A stretch of 56,761 nt of DNA from Amphimedon queenslandica (GCF_000090795.2 NW_003546313.1:158005-214765), one strand, 5' to 3'; counted from the first letter of the stretch, positions 22,521 through 34,612 are shown. The notes: generated by a model not told the origin, from the sequence alone. Translations and numbers: made by a program.

Positions 22521-22873
22521 ACTAAATAATGATATTAATTTAATTTAATATTTAAAAAATTTTAAATAGAAAACATTATTATTAAAATGCTTTGAGGTGC
22601 ACTAGACATGCCAAGAAAGACAAACAATAACTGAGTTAAATTCTAACTGGAATAAGCAGCACTGACGGGCCAGTGGTAGGCTGATAACTAATGTACATGT
22701 AATTCACAATCGGGTATTCTGCAACTCACAATGAAGGTGTCAGATTCTTTGTATGTGCTATAGACCATCTTTTATGCTTCACAGCAAGATAGCAAGAGAT
22801 TAAATGTCAAACCTACCAAACCACATAAGATGAAAGAGAAAAAGGGGTCCAGTCACGCAGGCGTAGTACGGTT
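22521..22873. other. No gene recognised
   Basis: AT-rich spacer between the Tc1 remnant and repeat family A. Only short open stretches. Confidence 0.5.
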
Positions 22874-23725
22874 TTAATATGAATTCGCTTCGTATGTGCA
22901 TGCACATACAAAGCAAAGAAACAAGGTACTTCTCTGTGCAGAAATTATGGTGGTACTTCCTACGTAATTTGAGCTAACTGCAGTTTGCTTCTCTGCGCTA
23001 CTAGCTTTTTTCGCCCTGTACTGTACAATAACAGAGTTGAATGGATATCGGGATGGTGAGAAGCTTCCTGTAATAGTGTGCATCTTCCAAACTGTACGAA
23101 GTATTGCCAATCATATATGGCAGTACTGTGATGATAATATACCAGCAAAAGTATATGCTAGTATGAGCCTAAAAAGTATTAATGCCAATTAGTGTATGAT
23201 TACTTTATATTACACATTATACTTAGTTCTCTATCTACTATATAATAAATTTGAGTTACGATTACAAGAATCAGCTATCATTGAGTTGAAATTCAGCATA
23301 AATCACATGACTTATACTATAATAATAATAGTAACAATAATAAATAAATATAATTTTGATACTTATTATAATAAATAATAATAATAATAATAAATAATAC
23401 CTGACTGTAATTGATCACTCTTTGGTCAATCATACGACAGTATCACCAACATGTGTGTCCCAATAGCTGGTCCTATATCTATGCACAAAATGGCTGCTCT
23501 TCGTCCCCATCACCCATACCATATTTTATATATTAACACTAATTTGAAACACAATATAACTACCTAAAGTATTGAGCATAACTAGTATCATGTGATAGAG
23601 CCTCTAAATTATCCTCTTTCCCAACTAAATCAGCAAGTAGGACAGCTTTTCCAGCGCCTTCTTTTAATTCCTGAAGACCCTTTAACTCGATCAAGCCTAA
23701 CTAGAACCAAAGATAGTAGACAGGA
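22874..23725 (-). repeat. Copy of repeat family A (left/middle part), inverted
   Basis: Inverse match to about 39580-40260. Shared blocks include the frame LGLIELKGLQELKEGAGKAV followed by LADLVGKEDN (23700-23600) and, further on, MLVYYHHSTAIYDWQYFVQF (23148-23085), which is ..LVYYHHSTAIF.. in the other copy. An AAT microsatellite (23365-23395) sits at the same place as the ATT tract at 39.9 kb. The reading frame is better preserved here than at 39.6 kb. A 28-bp near-perfect palindrome (GTATGTGCATGCACATAC core) is at 22887-22914, near the 3' limit. Confidence 0.6.
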
Positions 23726-23937
23726 AAATGGATTGGAAACGCCTATAGTTGCGCCACTATAAGTGTGGGCACGTGCTTTTTTCTTCCTGTCTATGGCTGT
23801 ACTCCCTGTGGTGAAAGAAGTAAATCTTGTATGAGTGATTTTTGTTTAGGTAGAAATGTAGTGTAGTTATTTTCCATAACTGTAAATGTGGTATCTTTGA
23901 AAATAAATATCTTTTTAAATTTTTATTCTTGGTCTTG

Positions 23938-24188
23938 TTCATTTGTGACCATAATTGACAAAAGGGCCCTTATGGCGGATTTTAAAATTGATAGTTATAA
24001 TGGAAAATATCAACCTGTGAGTGCTTTGTTAGACAATCATTGTTTCTAAAAGTTTCATGGTAACTTTTTGCATCCTGTGGAGTAATTTTATGATAACTGG
24101 GGCTCAGGAAGTTGGATTTCTTAGGCTACAAAGACAAATTTCACTACCCGCCATAAGGTACCTTTTGTCAATTATGGTCACATTTGAA
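23938..24188. mobile_element. 251-bp MITE
   Basis: Ends are inverted copies over about 40 bp, sharing TGACCATAATTGACAAAAGG and then CCTTATGGCGG. There is no coding capacity. A single copy of the same terminus is found at 46935-46972. Because that copy has the same TTCATTTG before TGACC, those bases belong to the element and are not a target duplication. Confidence 0.75.
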
Positions 24189-24479
24189 TAAAATGTCCAG
24201 ACTATTATTGAAATCATTTGGTTGTGTAATTATTTTTCATAATAAGGGCAAAGTTTCAATGAGAGTGTGGCATATAATGTCATGCCTTTATGAGTTTCAT
24301 TGGAATATCACATTTAATTGATGAGAAAATTACAATTTCTTTGAAAAATATATAATAATAGCATATTTCAGCTTTGACTTTGTAATTAATTTACCAATAC
24401 AGTAGCAAATAAAATATTAGTGACACTTTACAAACGTAGTCTTATCAGTGTGTTACTGGAATAATACACTTTCTATGAT

Positions 24480-24813
24480 AGATAATGGGTTGTAAGCTGA
24501 AGTTTTATCGTATAAAGAACTCTGAGAGAAAAAGGCAAGCTGCAAAACTTAACGATGTTGGTCGTCCGCCAAAAAGAAAATGTAAGAGATCTGTCAACCT
24601 GAATTTTTTTGAAATCACTGCTATTGCCAGAGGGGTGGGTTAGTAATCTTAGCAAGGGTACACTCAGATTAGCAAAAATAGTCACTAAAGAGCCTCCTGT
24701 CATTACTCGTTCGCTCAGTTGTCACAAAATGGACCGTGGATTTTGCATATTCATGGAAAGAAGATTGATGAAACCAAATGTGCTGCATTGCGTTCCTTGC
24801 CTAACCCTACTGA
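24480..24813 (+). pseudogene. P-element/THAP9-like transposase, N-terminal piece
   Basis: Contains KLNDVGRPPKRK (about 24555-24590), then, in the frame open at 24719-24813, MSQNGPWILHIHGKKIDETK and LRSLPNPTD. The frame continues exactly across the hAT insertion: after removal of the insert and one target copy it reads on as EVQLLLVLVDNL at 27691. The N-terminal zinc finger expected in THAP-type transposases is not visible, and the region before 24540 is uncertain. Confidence 0.65.
24806..24813 (+). repeat. Left 8-bp target duplication of the hAT element
   Basis: CCTACTGA, identical to 27683-27690. Confidence 0.9.
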
Positions 24814-27682
24814 CAGTGGCGGAGCTGGGTCTTCAGTGATGGTAGAGCCTGTGAAGAGGGCGGAATTTTGGGCGAGCACCACGATTTTGGCCACACCCCC
24901 TTTTTACGGCTAAATGACGCCATTTTGTGCCATTTTCATCATCAAACACGTCATAATCACGCACAGTTTTAATGATAATTATTATTCATGATAATACGAC
25001 GCCTATTAATTTACTCATTGTCAAGATAATATTATTGTCCTATTTTTGTCAACTCCTTCAAATTCTCTAATTGTGTCTTCCAAAAAATTGCTGTCACTTG
25101 TTAAGTCACGTTCAATGGTCAAAAGAGAGATGTCAGCAAGTCACTGGTCCGTCATAGTTGTTCTCAAATGTGTCTTTACTCTAGCTAAGGCTGAAAAAGA
25201 TTGTTCACACTGGGCCATGCTGACAACAATGGTGAGTGCAAGCTTATAAATCTTAGTTAGTGTTGGAAAAGCAGACTTTAGTGGTAAGAGTTGATGGTAA
25301 ACTTCTAAAACTGACTCTGGTCCTTTTTCATTTTTTGTAGAGCTCTTTTGGCAAGCAAACATTCAGTTGGGAGGAGTTCAACTTCATGATTGAGATTGTA
25401 TTTCAGAGCCAAAGTGGAGAGCAATGCCGAATCTAGAAATTTAGAGGACAGAGGATTACAACCATCAAGTGATTTCATAATATCTAGGTTTGAGGCTGAA
25501 AAACGGCGATCAAACTCAGATAGCAAATGATCAATGACAGGAAAATATATATTGAGTTTAATACTCTGACCGCAGCTCAAAGAATCACGTCTTCCAGTTG
25601 AAACAAAGGTGATGGTATCTTCCATTCTCCTCGGTCATTTTCGTTGTCTACTATTTACTGTGTCTTCTTCAATGCCATTTAATGACGCAACATCACAAAT
25701 GTACTTATATGTGTGGTCCCAGACACTGTCACTTCGAAAATCCTTCAAAGTGTGAGTAGTTGAAGAAACCAACCCAGCAGCATGCACTGAATCAACTGTT
25801 CTACTCTGAAGCTGATCTGATAAAGACTTGGTGATATTCATAAGTCTCTGAAAAATTATTAAACAAGCAAGAAACTTAAAGCTGTGAACTGGGTGAAGAA
25901 GACCTGCTGCTTCTATGGCTTTTGCTTTGTCTCTATCTTCACCGATGTTGTCCAAAGTAGCTATGATGCAGTCATAGGTACCAGCAATGACATCAAGGGT
26001 TAGAGAACAGCAGGCCCAACGTGTGTCTGACAGTCGTTTGAGTTCTTTAGTTGGTTTATTAGGATAAAGCTCCTTTTGCTTGTCAATGAAGACAACATGG
26101 GCTTTACTGGTGGACAGTAGAACATATAATGACTGAAGCAAGGAAAAGAACTCAGAAGCAAAAGAGTTGTTTTTCACACAGTCCACAAGGACCAGATTCA
26201 GGATATGTGCGTAACAATGCACATATATTGCATGTGGTGCTACTTGTCTCACACGTTGCTGCACTCCAGAACAATGACCGCTCATCACAGCAGCTCCATC
26301 ATATCCCTGTGATACCATTAGCTGAGGGTCAAGGTTATAATTGCTCAGTGTATTAACAATATACTGAGTAAGAGATTCTGCATCAAGGCTAGCAGCTGGA
26401 TAAAAGGTTAGAAATCGCTCTTTAATTGCAGCTGGTTTTGTATCACCATCTACATAACGGACTACGAATGAAATCTGCTCCTGTTTACTAAGATCTTTAG
26501 TTTCATCAACCATTAGTGAATAAAACCCTGCCTTCTGTATGGAAATGCAGATGTTCTTCCTTACCAGAGTAGCCATGACAGCAATGATGTTGTTCTGGAT
26601 CATGTGGGATGTATATTTGGCATTCCTTGGACCATGAGAAAGCCTTTCATTCACAGCTGGGTCATGCTTACTCAGCAAATTTAAAATTTCCAAAAAATTA
26701 CCTTTATTTAAGGAACTTTCTGTTTCGTCATGACCCCTGAAGCTTATTTCCTGCTTGCTACATAGCAGGAGGATTTCAGCAATACTCTTGATGTAATGCT
26801 TATTCTTTCTGATTTGTTCAGCTCGATTACTACCCAATTGCTCTGCCACTGATCCTCTGTCATGGGTCGTTTTAAACTGCTCCCAAGCCACCATACCTTG
26901 TTTATGGGAAAGAAAATTATTGTGGATGACCAGAATACCCTTTTGACCAGTGGCATGCTTCCAATCTCGGAAACCTGTAGTAGTAAAAGTCCTTTCTGGT
27001 CTGCTTAAGTGAATACTAGAAAAAGGCGACATGCATAGCAAAAAGCAGCATCCTTACTGACAGAGTACTCCAACCATGGATAGAGCTTAAACCAGTCTGG
27101 ATAAAAAGAGCGAGCTTTCCCAGAAAAGTAGGTCACAGGAAATTTGATTTTAACTGGTTGACAAGGAGATGATGTGGATGAGGCTATATCATCTAGTTCC
27201 ACTTGACTGCTGCCTGTACAGGTACTACCAGCTTCTTCACTAGTACCACTGGATCCTGGATGGCTTGAACTACGTTCCACTGACCCCTTAGTTGACTGAG
27301 TGCTCTCGTGAGTCTCATCTATAGATCTATGTTCAGGTATAAAAAAATATTTATTATTGTTGACACTAACCGGCTACTCTTTTCAGCTCTAGTAGGGTTT
27401 CTGGCACCCATGTAGTTAAGCAAGGACAGCTGTCTACTCATTTGCACTTTGTTTGGCACACAAGCACACACACTCTTGGTATAGATAATTGATTATGAAT
27501 TTAATTAATACAGAAATGAATAATAATAAAAATAATGAATATGAATAATAATTTAAAATAATGAATATGAATAATTAAAAATAATGAACATGAATAATAA
27601 TTAAAAATGATGAATATCATTAAAGTTCCACATTGATGCCCGGGCCCAGGCCCGTATAGGCCCGGGTTCAGCTCCGCCACTG
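24814..27682 (-). mobile_element. hAT transposon (2869 bp), inserted in the P-like gene
   Basis: Terminal inverted repeats CAGTGGCGGAGCTG / CAGCTCCGCCACTG are perfect over 14 bp and start with CA as in hAT elements. The insert is flanked by identical 8-bp copies CCTACTGA, the standard hAT target size. It carries one transposase gene on the minus strand. Short GGGCCC/CCCGGG-rich subterminal sequence is at 27640-27668. AT-rich tandem ATGAATA-like sequence is at 27520-27610. Confidence 0.95.
25050..27280 (-). pseudogene. hAT transposase, ZMYM/DUF4371 type
   Basis: N-terminal part (27280-27005): Ser-rich leader, IKFPVTYFSGKARSFYPDWF, and zinc-finger (TTF-type) pieces FCYACRLF, then RPERTFTTTGFRDWKHA in the next frame. 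The long block 27041-25635 has FYSLMVDETKDLSKQEQISF (first catalytic Asp), GYDGAAVMSG, IYVHCYAHILNLV and DTRWACCSLT. The C-terminal dimerisation region (25360-25140) has LTIVVSMAQCEQSFSALARV then KTHLRTTM, the hATC signature. The reading frame changes at about 27030, 25630 and 25350, and a TGA interrupts at 25142, so it is inactive. All key motifs are present, which suggests fairly recent decay. Confidence 0.9.
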
Positions 27683-27690
27683 CCTACTGA
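27683..27690 (+). repeat. Right 8-bp target duplication of the hAT element
   Basis: CCTACTGA, identical to 24806-24813. Confidence 0.9.
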
Positions 27691-30142
27691 TGAAGTTCAA
27701 TTACTGTTAGTTCTTGTTGACAATCTAAATGTTTGTCCTGGTCATCCAGATGAAGAATATGTAAGTATGGTTAAATGCAAGAAGGGCAGCATTAAATCAT
27801 ACAATGGCAAAGTTGTTGCTAAATTAGATAATTATGCAAATGTACTTTTCGAAGGTGTGAGCTATGAGTCAAGAGTTAGGCTTGTAACATGTGAGCTACT
27901 CACATCAAAGACAACTCATTGCAATTTCTGTTTATCTGACAGATCTAACTTGCGGGCTATTTATAGCAATTTCAAAAAGGATTTTACTGCTTGGAAGGCT
28001 TCAAATTGTCGGCCCAATAGTAAGACTAATTAGAAGCATTTGGGAACTCCAGAGAAACATAAAAGACTCACTAATCTTCGAACTGAAGTAGCCTGTGCTA
28101 GGAATGAAGTCAAAAGATTACGTAAGCATATACAAGTTTCTATGGAGAAAAATGCAGTGGAAGTAGATGAAGACCTGGATGGTGACATGCATGCCATAAT
28201 GACAGAGCATCAGAATGTAATTAATGAGACGTATGCTCCTGATTCATTTCATCGATTATTTTGGGAAGAGCAACTTAAAGCTCGATCCAAATAGAATTCC
28301 CGTTCAATGCGATGGCACCCAATGATGATACGCTGGTGTCTCAACATTAAGTTATTATCCCCTTGTGCCTACACTGCTGTTAGATCATCACGTCTATTGA
28401 AGTTACCATCAGAGCGTACATTAAGGGATTATACACATTGGGTGAAGGCAAAACCTGGCTTCCAATCTGAGGTGGATTGCCAGCTGACAGATGAAGCATT
28501 CTCTGTACCATTGGATCATGGCAATGGCAATCATCTTAGACAATATGTTTGTTTGGTTTTTGATGAGGTTAAAATTGAGGAAGGCTTGATTTATGACAAA
28601 GAGTGTGGTACATTGATTGGTTTTGTGGAACTCGATGATATATCAACACATTAAAACTTATCTGAGAAACGTCAAATAGCAACGCATATGTTGTTAGGAG
28701 GCTGTCTTCTTCTCTACAATTTCCATATGCCCAATTCCGTAGCTGCAATCTTTCAGGAGGTACACTATACCCAATAGTATGGGAATGCATTGCACATTTG
28801 GAGATACTCGGTTTTAAAGTTCTTGCAGTCACTGCTGATGGGGCCAGTCCTAATCGTAGATTTTTTCAGCTGAATTCAGGCATCTGCAAAACCAAGTTCA
28901 CATATAAAACCACCAATACATACTCAAAGGAAAGCCGTCCATTGTTTTTTGTCAGTGATGTGCCTCATTTGTTGAAAACGATAAGAAATAGTTGGGCTAA
29001 TTCTGGAAGTCATGCTTACAGTAAAAGTTTACAGGTTTGTATAGTATTGCTCTCAATAATATTTTGAAATTTTTATTTCAGATCAACGGAGAAGCAATTA
29101 AATGAAATATTTTGGATACACTTTTGAAGCAACATTCCCAATTGGTTCCTGGTGGAGATTTGACAATTTTACCGAAATTGAAAGCAGAACATATTACTTT
29201 AACTTCATATTCAAAAATGAGAGTAGATCTGGCAGCCCAAGTAAGCACTGTTAGACATACATCTGTCAGTACATTTTTACGGTTATCATAGGTTTTAAGT
29301 TGTACTGTTGCAGCAGCTATAGAAAGAGATTTTCCTCATTTAAAGGAGACAGTCAGATTTATTCGAATGTATGATCAATTTTTTGATATAATGAATGTGT
29401 GGTCAACTAAAGAGTCCATTTATAAACAGAAACCAGACAAAAGACCATATACACCGACTTCGGATGATCATCATAGCTGGCTAGAGGTATTTCAACTGTT
29501 ATTGTTTTTGCATTTGCCTATTATAAGATAAATTAAATCAAAAGCATGAGCACTTACTGTTTAATTAATAGAAACTCATTGTCTTAGCCCACCATTTTCT
29601 TTATTCTATTGATACCGCCACTTAGGTGTGGTTTCCTTCACTTATATAAGCACATCCTTTTATTTATGTATAGTGGCTTACTTCAGAATTCTTACCCTAC
29701 CTTAAAGAGTGGGAAGAGTATGTCAAATCCTGCACTGATAAAACAGCAAGGGAGCGTAAGAGAATGTGTATTGCAAGAGAAACAATCAAAGGGCTGGGAA
29801 TAACAGGTAAGAGCACAATTTGTTACTGTAAGTTTACTAGTTTTATTATTCACAGTTTTGTTGAGTTAGTAGAATACATATTTTCAAACATAGGTGTCAA
29901 AGTATTTTTTAGTGAAAGATTAACACAGGATGTAGTTGAAGCTTTTTTTGGAAGACAAAGAATGAGAGGTTATGCCACCAACCCTACTGTACAATCATTT
30001 TTACAAGGCACAGTGTCATTAAGAGCTCAGCGTTCGCTGGACTCAAACCTGTAAGAGGTAACTGTAAAAGGGGAATAGCATACACTGATCCAGAAGATGA
30101 TGACACTCCTTTGCCTAAACGACCTAGGAAAGGTTTCATATG
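27691..30142 (+). pseudogene. P-element/THAP9-like transposase, main part
   Basis: Continues from 24813. Blocks in order: NVCPGHPDEEY, CNFCLSDRSNLRAIYSNF, a coiled-coil-like segment (28080-28140), MRWHPMMIRWCLNIKLL, LKLPSERTLRDYTHWVKAKP (28380-28455), GFVELDDI, FKVLAVTADGASPNRRFF (28813-28868, catalytic Asp region of the RNase H fold), FVSDVPHLLKTIRNSW (28948-28995), then LTQDVVEAFFGRQRMRGYA and VQSFLQGTVSLRAQRSL (29920-30035), ending KRPRKGF and TGA at 30140-30142. Introns with GT..AG ends lie at 29035-29081, about 29239-29291 and 29486-29671. Stops at 28031, 28292 and 28652 and frameshifts around 28700 and 30050 make it inactive. The family is known from Drosophila P and vertebrate THAP9. 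Confidence 0.85.
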
Positions 30143-31194
30143 ATGACATCATCAATTTTCAATTATTGCTTTGTTTACATTTTTGATTTCACATATTAAC
30201 ATTAGAACTTGATATTATTGTGAGTTTACATTACTGATTGTCACTTTTACATTTTAGTTCCTTTCTTAATGATTTGGTTCCTTTTATTGTTTGCTTCACT
30301 CTCTTGTACTCTTCTACATACATACCTGCTAAAGCAAACCCTCTAATTGGTAACGTAGTAGCGCTACTAAGTAGGATTCACCCCCAAACAAAATGGCTGC
30401 AACGACTTTTGCAGCCTTGCTATACCGGGAAAACGAGCTCCTATGCTTACCAGACTTTATAGAGTACCTTATCTTGACCAGAGGACTCCAATGGTACAAC
30501 TGGCGTGGCTCTAGACCTTGTCTAAGTGAAAAGTCAAAAATTGGCGAACGGGCCGTTTTGTTCAGCCACCTTTTTTCATCTTCATCATCATCTTCATCAA
30601 GTCCTGTCAATCCAGTTGTCGGTGTGTATCTCAGTATCAGTTGGTGCTACAAGAATAATTCTTACACCAATCTACTCCAACAGTCTATGTGCAGGTCCAT
30701 GTCCCATCAGATCATTCTTCAAGTAAGGAAAAAGTGATACTGTGACTGCTGGATCGAGCCAACTTAGCTACATGCTGCCATTTTGTTAATTAAAGAAGCT
30801 TGCCATGTGCTCCAAAATTTGGGTGTGGTTGCGCATGCTCAGATCTGCAGCTCTTGAAGAAGCAAGTTATTTTTTTACCAAGCTTACTGCAATACTTTAG
30901 TGGAGGTTTCAAGCTAAATGAAGGTATTGATTTTACATGTTACTGTTTTATCAAGTGTGTTATTTTATTTTATTTTAAAAAACAAACAAATAATTAATGT
31001 TATGACTTATGATCACAGCCTGGAAGAACAGGACTTGTGTCAAGACTAGTATTAGTTTCACTTGTCATCAGGATAGTTGATATACCTTCAGCATGTCTAT
31101 TCAATTCTGTCTCTCATAAATGTTATAACAATGATAATAATAATAAAGAAAATTATTATTGTTTGTGTAATTGCAAACTAAAGAAATGCTATAA
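30143..31194. other. No gene assigned; one unrecognised ORF
   Basis: An ATG-started open frame 30393-30737 (MAATTFAALLYRENELL..., with a Ser run from TCATCATCTTCATCA repeats) follows a short perfect palindrome TAGTAGCGCTACTA (30356-30369). I do not recognise the protein. It may be a first exon or chance. Confidence 0.35.
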
Positions 31195-31722
31195 GTATAA
31201 TTTTAAAAATCAGCACAAACAAGAACAAAAAAAAACGAGATGAAGTAGGATTCCGAATGACCAACAAATATACGAAATATTATAAAAAATCAACACAAAC
31301 AAGAACATAAAAAATTTTAAAAAACAAGATGAATTAGGATTCCAAACGACCAACAAAAACACGAAATATTATTAAAAAATCAACACAAACAAGGACATAA
31401 AAATTAAAAAAACCGAAATGAAGTAGGATTCCGAACTACCAACGAAAATACGAAATATTATTTAAAAATCAACACAAACAAGATCATAAAAAAATTTAAA
31501 AAAACAAGACGAAGTAGGATTCCGATCGACAAACGAAAATACGAAATATTATTAAAAAATCAACACGAACAAGAACATAAAAAAAAAAAACAAGATGAAG
31601 TAGGATTCCGAACGACCAACGAAAATACGAAGTATTATAAAAAATCAACACAAACAAGAACATAAAAAATTTAAAAAAAAAGATGAAGTAGGATTCCGAA
31701 CGACCAACAAAAATATGAAATG
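31195..31722 (+). repeat. 88-bp minisatellite, about six copies
   Basis: Units begin at about 31239, 31328, 31417, 31508, 31594 and 31682, giving spacings of 86-91 bp. Each contains GATGAAGTAGGATTCCGAAC, then ACGAAATATTAT, AAATCAACACAAACAAGAAC and an A-rich tail. An inverted single unit lies at 31838-31905, beyond a palindromic centre. Confidence 0.85.
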
Positions 31723-31905
31723 AAAATCCTACTCGTGACGCAAATTCTACTTTACATTGCAAGGTGATCCATAATTCTTACATAAAAACATTAAAAGTAC
31801 AATGTAGAGTAGAATTTGTGTCCTGAGAGGGATTTTCATTTTGTATTTTCGTTAATTGTTCAGAATCCTACTTCATCTTGTTTTTTTTAATATTTATGTT
31901 CTTGT
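31690..31905. repeat. Foldback (palindromic) element next to the minisatellite
   Basis: Left arm GAAATGAAAATCCTACTCG...CAAATTCTACTTTACATTG and right arm CAATGTAGAGTAGAATTTG...GGGATTTTCATTTTGTA are inverted copies, with a 30-bp centre near 31765-31795. The outermost part of the arm is the minisatellite unit. Confidence 0.75.
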
Positions 31906-31934
31906 AGTCAAAAATAGTTCGGCAATTTTCTCAA

Positions 31935-32940
31935 TTATGCTCTAGTAATATCATTTGGAGTTTCTGCTGTAACTAGTGACCAATAGAATAGAACATCATC
32001 ATTGGAACTTATTGATGCAATGGCCCCCTTTTTCCCCACACTGTCCTTGATTGGCTTGTCTATTGACCCTAGTATCTTCATTGTAATGATTTCCATTGAG
32101 TTAAAAACTAAATACACATCATCACTGATAATGTACAACCCTCCACGATTTATTTTTCTATCCATGCTTTTGTGTATGATAGGTAGTCATCATGATCAAC
32201 ATCTTCAGTCGTCAAATTGTTAAGGCACACGACTATGTCTTTATTCCGTGAATTCTTCTTGATTAATGATCTGATTATAAAACCAGCAACATAACGAAGT
32301 ACATTCTCTTCATCATCTGTCAATGGTGGTGAGACAGTAGTGGTTATTGCAGCTGATGGATACTCGGTTTGTACCATAATTTCAAGAAATTTGGTAGATA
32401 TGTACTGCAATAGCAGTGGTTCACTTATGTACTTATCAGGAACTTTTGTAGCATCACAAAAACTGCCCCATATATCTTGCAATTTAGTAAGTCTTGCATG
32501 GTGAAAGGAGGCCCACAGCTTGTCTTTAAAGGATTTGCAGCTGGGATCTACATCATGAACAGAATAAACCACCTTTTGAAGTACTTCTTGAAGCTCCTGT
32601 GTGAAGGTATCAAATGAGTCAGTTTGAATTAGATAGGAAGCACATTCTTTAGCCAATAGTGCTCTGTCTGTTCCTGTTTTCCACGTATCATCATCTTCAA
32701 TGCCAGCCAAAATCATCCTGAGTACTCAAGAAGACATTCCTACACGTTTTAAGAGTAAACGGATAATAAACGGAATAGCAAAAAGAGCATTAACATTGAT
32801 ATTTAAAGGGCTTTTCCAATCCATTTTTTCGTCTACTATCTCTGCTAGAACTGGTCCTTCTTTGAAAGTAAATTGTAACTCAATTTGGTACCAAAACCCA
32901 TCTCTGCCTGTGACAAAACAACATCATCTAGAGCAGACAT
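31935..32940 (-). pseudogene. 'ALRYVAGY'-family element gene, nearly complete
   Basis: Starts at ATG 32940 (MSALDDVVLSQ), about 45 bp after a TATA/GCCCTGGGCA promoter module. After one frameshift it reads FWYQIELQFTFKEGPVL, EIVDEKMDWKSPLNINVNAL and LLLKRVGMSS, a TGA, then VLRMILAGIEDDDTW, ECASYLIQTDSFDTFTQELQ, NVLRYVAGFIIRSL and, after a second frameshift at about 32155, INRGGLYIISDDVYLVF, SNDDVLFYWSLVTAE and a stop. So about 330 residues are readable with two frame changes and one stop. A fragment of the same family is at 3060-3740. Function unknown. I know it only as a recurrent element-borne protein in sponge-type genomes. Confidence 0.6.
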
Positions 32941-32954
32941 TTTTACACGTGAAA

Positions 32955-32995
32955 AAAACGGAAGCTACCATGCCCAGGGCACCGCCTTATTACCA
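32955..32995 (-). promoter_or_regulatory. TATA-like / GCCCTGGGCA promoter module
   Basis: On the minus strand TAATAAGGCGGT is followed by GCCCTGGGCATGGTAGC, then CACGTGTAAAA and the ATG at 32940. The same arrangement occurs at 39415-39470 (plus) and, in a variant form, at 16.3 and 40.8 kb. Confidence 0.6.
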
Positions 32996-33010
32996 CAACT
33001 TCTCATTTAA

Positions 33011-33439
33011 GCCCTCCTTGAAGTAATCTTAAGAATGCTGTCTGCTACAAGTTACATGACATGTTATACATCCATTTTTTTCTAGAAACAATGAGCAAAT
33101 AGCTGAGATGCATTGTGGAACGTGACCGACAACCATAGGGCCTTTGGTAACAGCGACAGCGAATGAATTTTGTTAGTTTCCGCTTTCACTGACACAAATC
33201 AGGATTTTGTTTGTGGTTCCCAGACATCCTAGTAGACATGGAAACCACGTATAAGAGTTAAACGACAGAGAAAGGGAAGAGACTACAGCCATCCTGTACT
33301 AGTATTCCAGTCATTGTGCTACAACGTGTGACTGATTGTTAGCATGCACGTGATCTAACTTGATCATTAACAACCACATCCATGAGCAAAATTAAAACAC
33401 CACGAAATTAAAACAATAAGAGGTAACTGGTGAAATCGC
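33011..33439. other. No gene recognised
   Basis: Unique-looking spacer without coding potential or clear repeat structure. Confidence 0.5.
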
Positions 33440-34612
33440 GAATGTTTACCCCACGAAAATTACCAACCATACAGTATCTGCGAGTCTAATGTGCGCCAAG
33501 TCTTTTATGTGACCACAATGTGTGCTATTGTAATATACCTTGCAATTTCCACTGACCACATTCTGTTCTACTTTCATATAAGCTACACAAGTTGCAACAA
33601 TCTTTGATGTTGCTTGCATTTTGCTACTTCTAGCACCAAATTTCCTGCCCTTTTTCGATACTCCAGACATGAAAATAAATTAACTTAATAGACTCCTTCG
33701 CAACACTTCACCGTGTATAACAAAATTGTTCGACGCACTTTTCTCTTCTGCAGATTTCCAATGGCAAAAATCATCATAACTGGCAAATGAATGCTCTGAA
33801 CAGTCCATAGACATAGAATAAATGTCTTGTGGTAAACTTCGAGAAAACTGATGCGACAGAACCTTCATGAATGAAACCCAATATATAATGAAAAAAAAAC
33901 AGTTAATGTTCTCAGGTCAGACAGGTTTATAAGCAAGTGCATAACGTTGAGCATAGATACATCACGACCAAGAGAAAGATGATGCAGTATCTTTGGGAAT
34001 TAATTAATATTCTATGTGCTCAACTCAGTACAAGCGAGTGGCATAAGTAATTGGATGTGTGGTCTATTGTCATGCAGCCATCTTGGCCTCTATTACATTT
34101 CATTGCAATACTTTACATAAAGTAAAATTTTCCTGTAGCCATTTGAAATCTAAGACAGTTTGTGAGCTCGTTCAAATTAGACTAACTTTTGCAGTTCTCC
34201 ATTTAGCATAATTGATAAATTTGCTGCTACTGATAAGAATAGGCATCTTGCTTTGTTCTAAAAATAATTACTTAGTAGGTGTGACACTAAAAATTGACCC
34301 ACCTTTCATAAATAATTTATTGCTCCTGAAGGCTAGGTCCACTTCTGCCGCAGAAAATATATGGCGCATACCGTATCACAATAAATGATACTTACAATTC
34401 TGTGAATCCAAATCAGTTATAAACTCATCTTTGTAGCCCATCCTTAAATATTAATCACTACTGTGCATCATTTTGAAAAGTTATGTTACTAAACAATAAG
34501 TATCAAACATGGCTAGGTAGGATTAGCTATCATAGTAAACTGAATCTCACTTTCTAGACAAACAAAAAGGACACATTAGAGACCTGGTCTCATCACTCCT
34601 CTCCAGGTGGCA
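33440..34612 (-). pseudogene. MULE-type element, 5' half (inverted copy)
   Basis: Minus strand 33868-33680 reads SFASYDDFCHWKSAEEKSAS and 33670-33446 reads MSGVSKKGRKFGARSSKMQA, CVAYMKVEQN and IKDLAHIRL. These match 43340-43680 of the plus-strand MULE copy. The upstream non-coding part also matches over more than 700 bp (42240-43170), including GAGCTCACAAACTGTCTTAG. The catalytic part of the transposase is missing here: homology ends at about 33440. Confidence 0.75.

Noticed and set aside
23938-24188. 6-bp target duplication CATTTG around the MITE
   Set aside because: The solitary copy at 46935 has the same bases before the terminus, so they are part of the element.
28031-28294. Recoded TAG codons in the P-like gene
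   Set aside because: Neighbouring frameshifts and a TAA in the same gene, plus TGA stops in other elements, fit ordinary decay.
30356-30369. Perfect 14-bp palindrome TAGTAGCGCTACTA as an operator
   Set aside because: Isolated, short and without a second copy or an assigned gene nearby.
31496-31762. Phe/Val-rich open frame resembling a membrane protein
   Set aside because: It lies entirely inside the 88-bp minisatellite, and the hydrophobic character follows from A/T-rich repeats.
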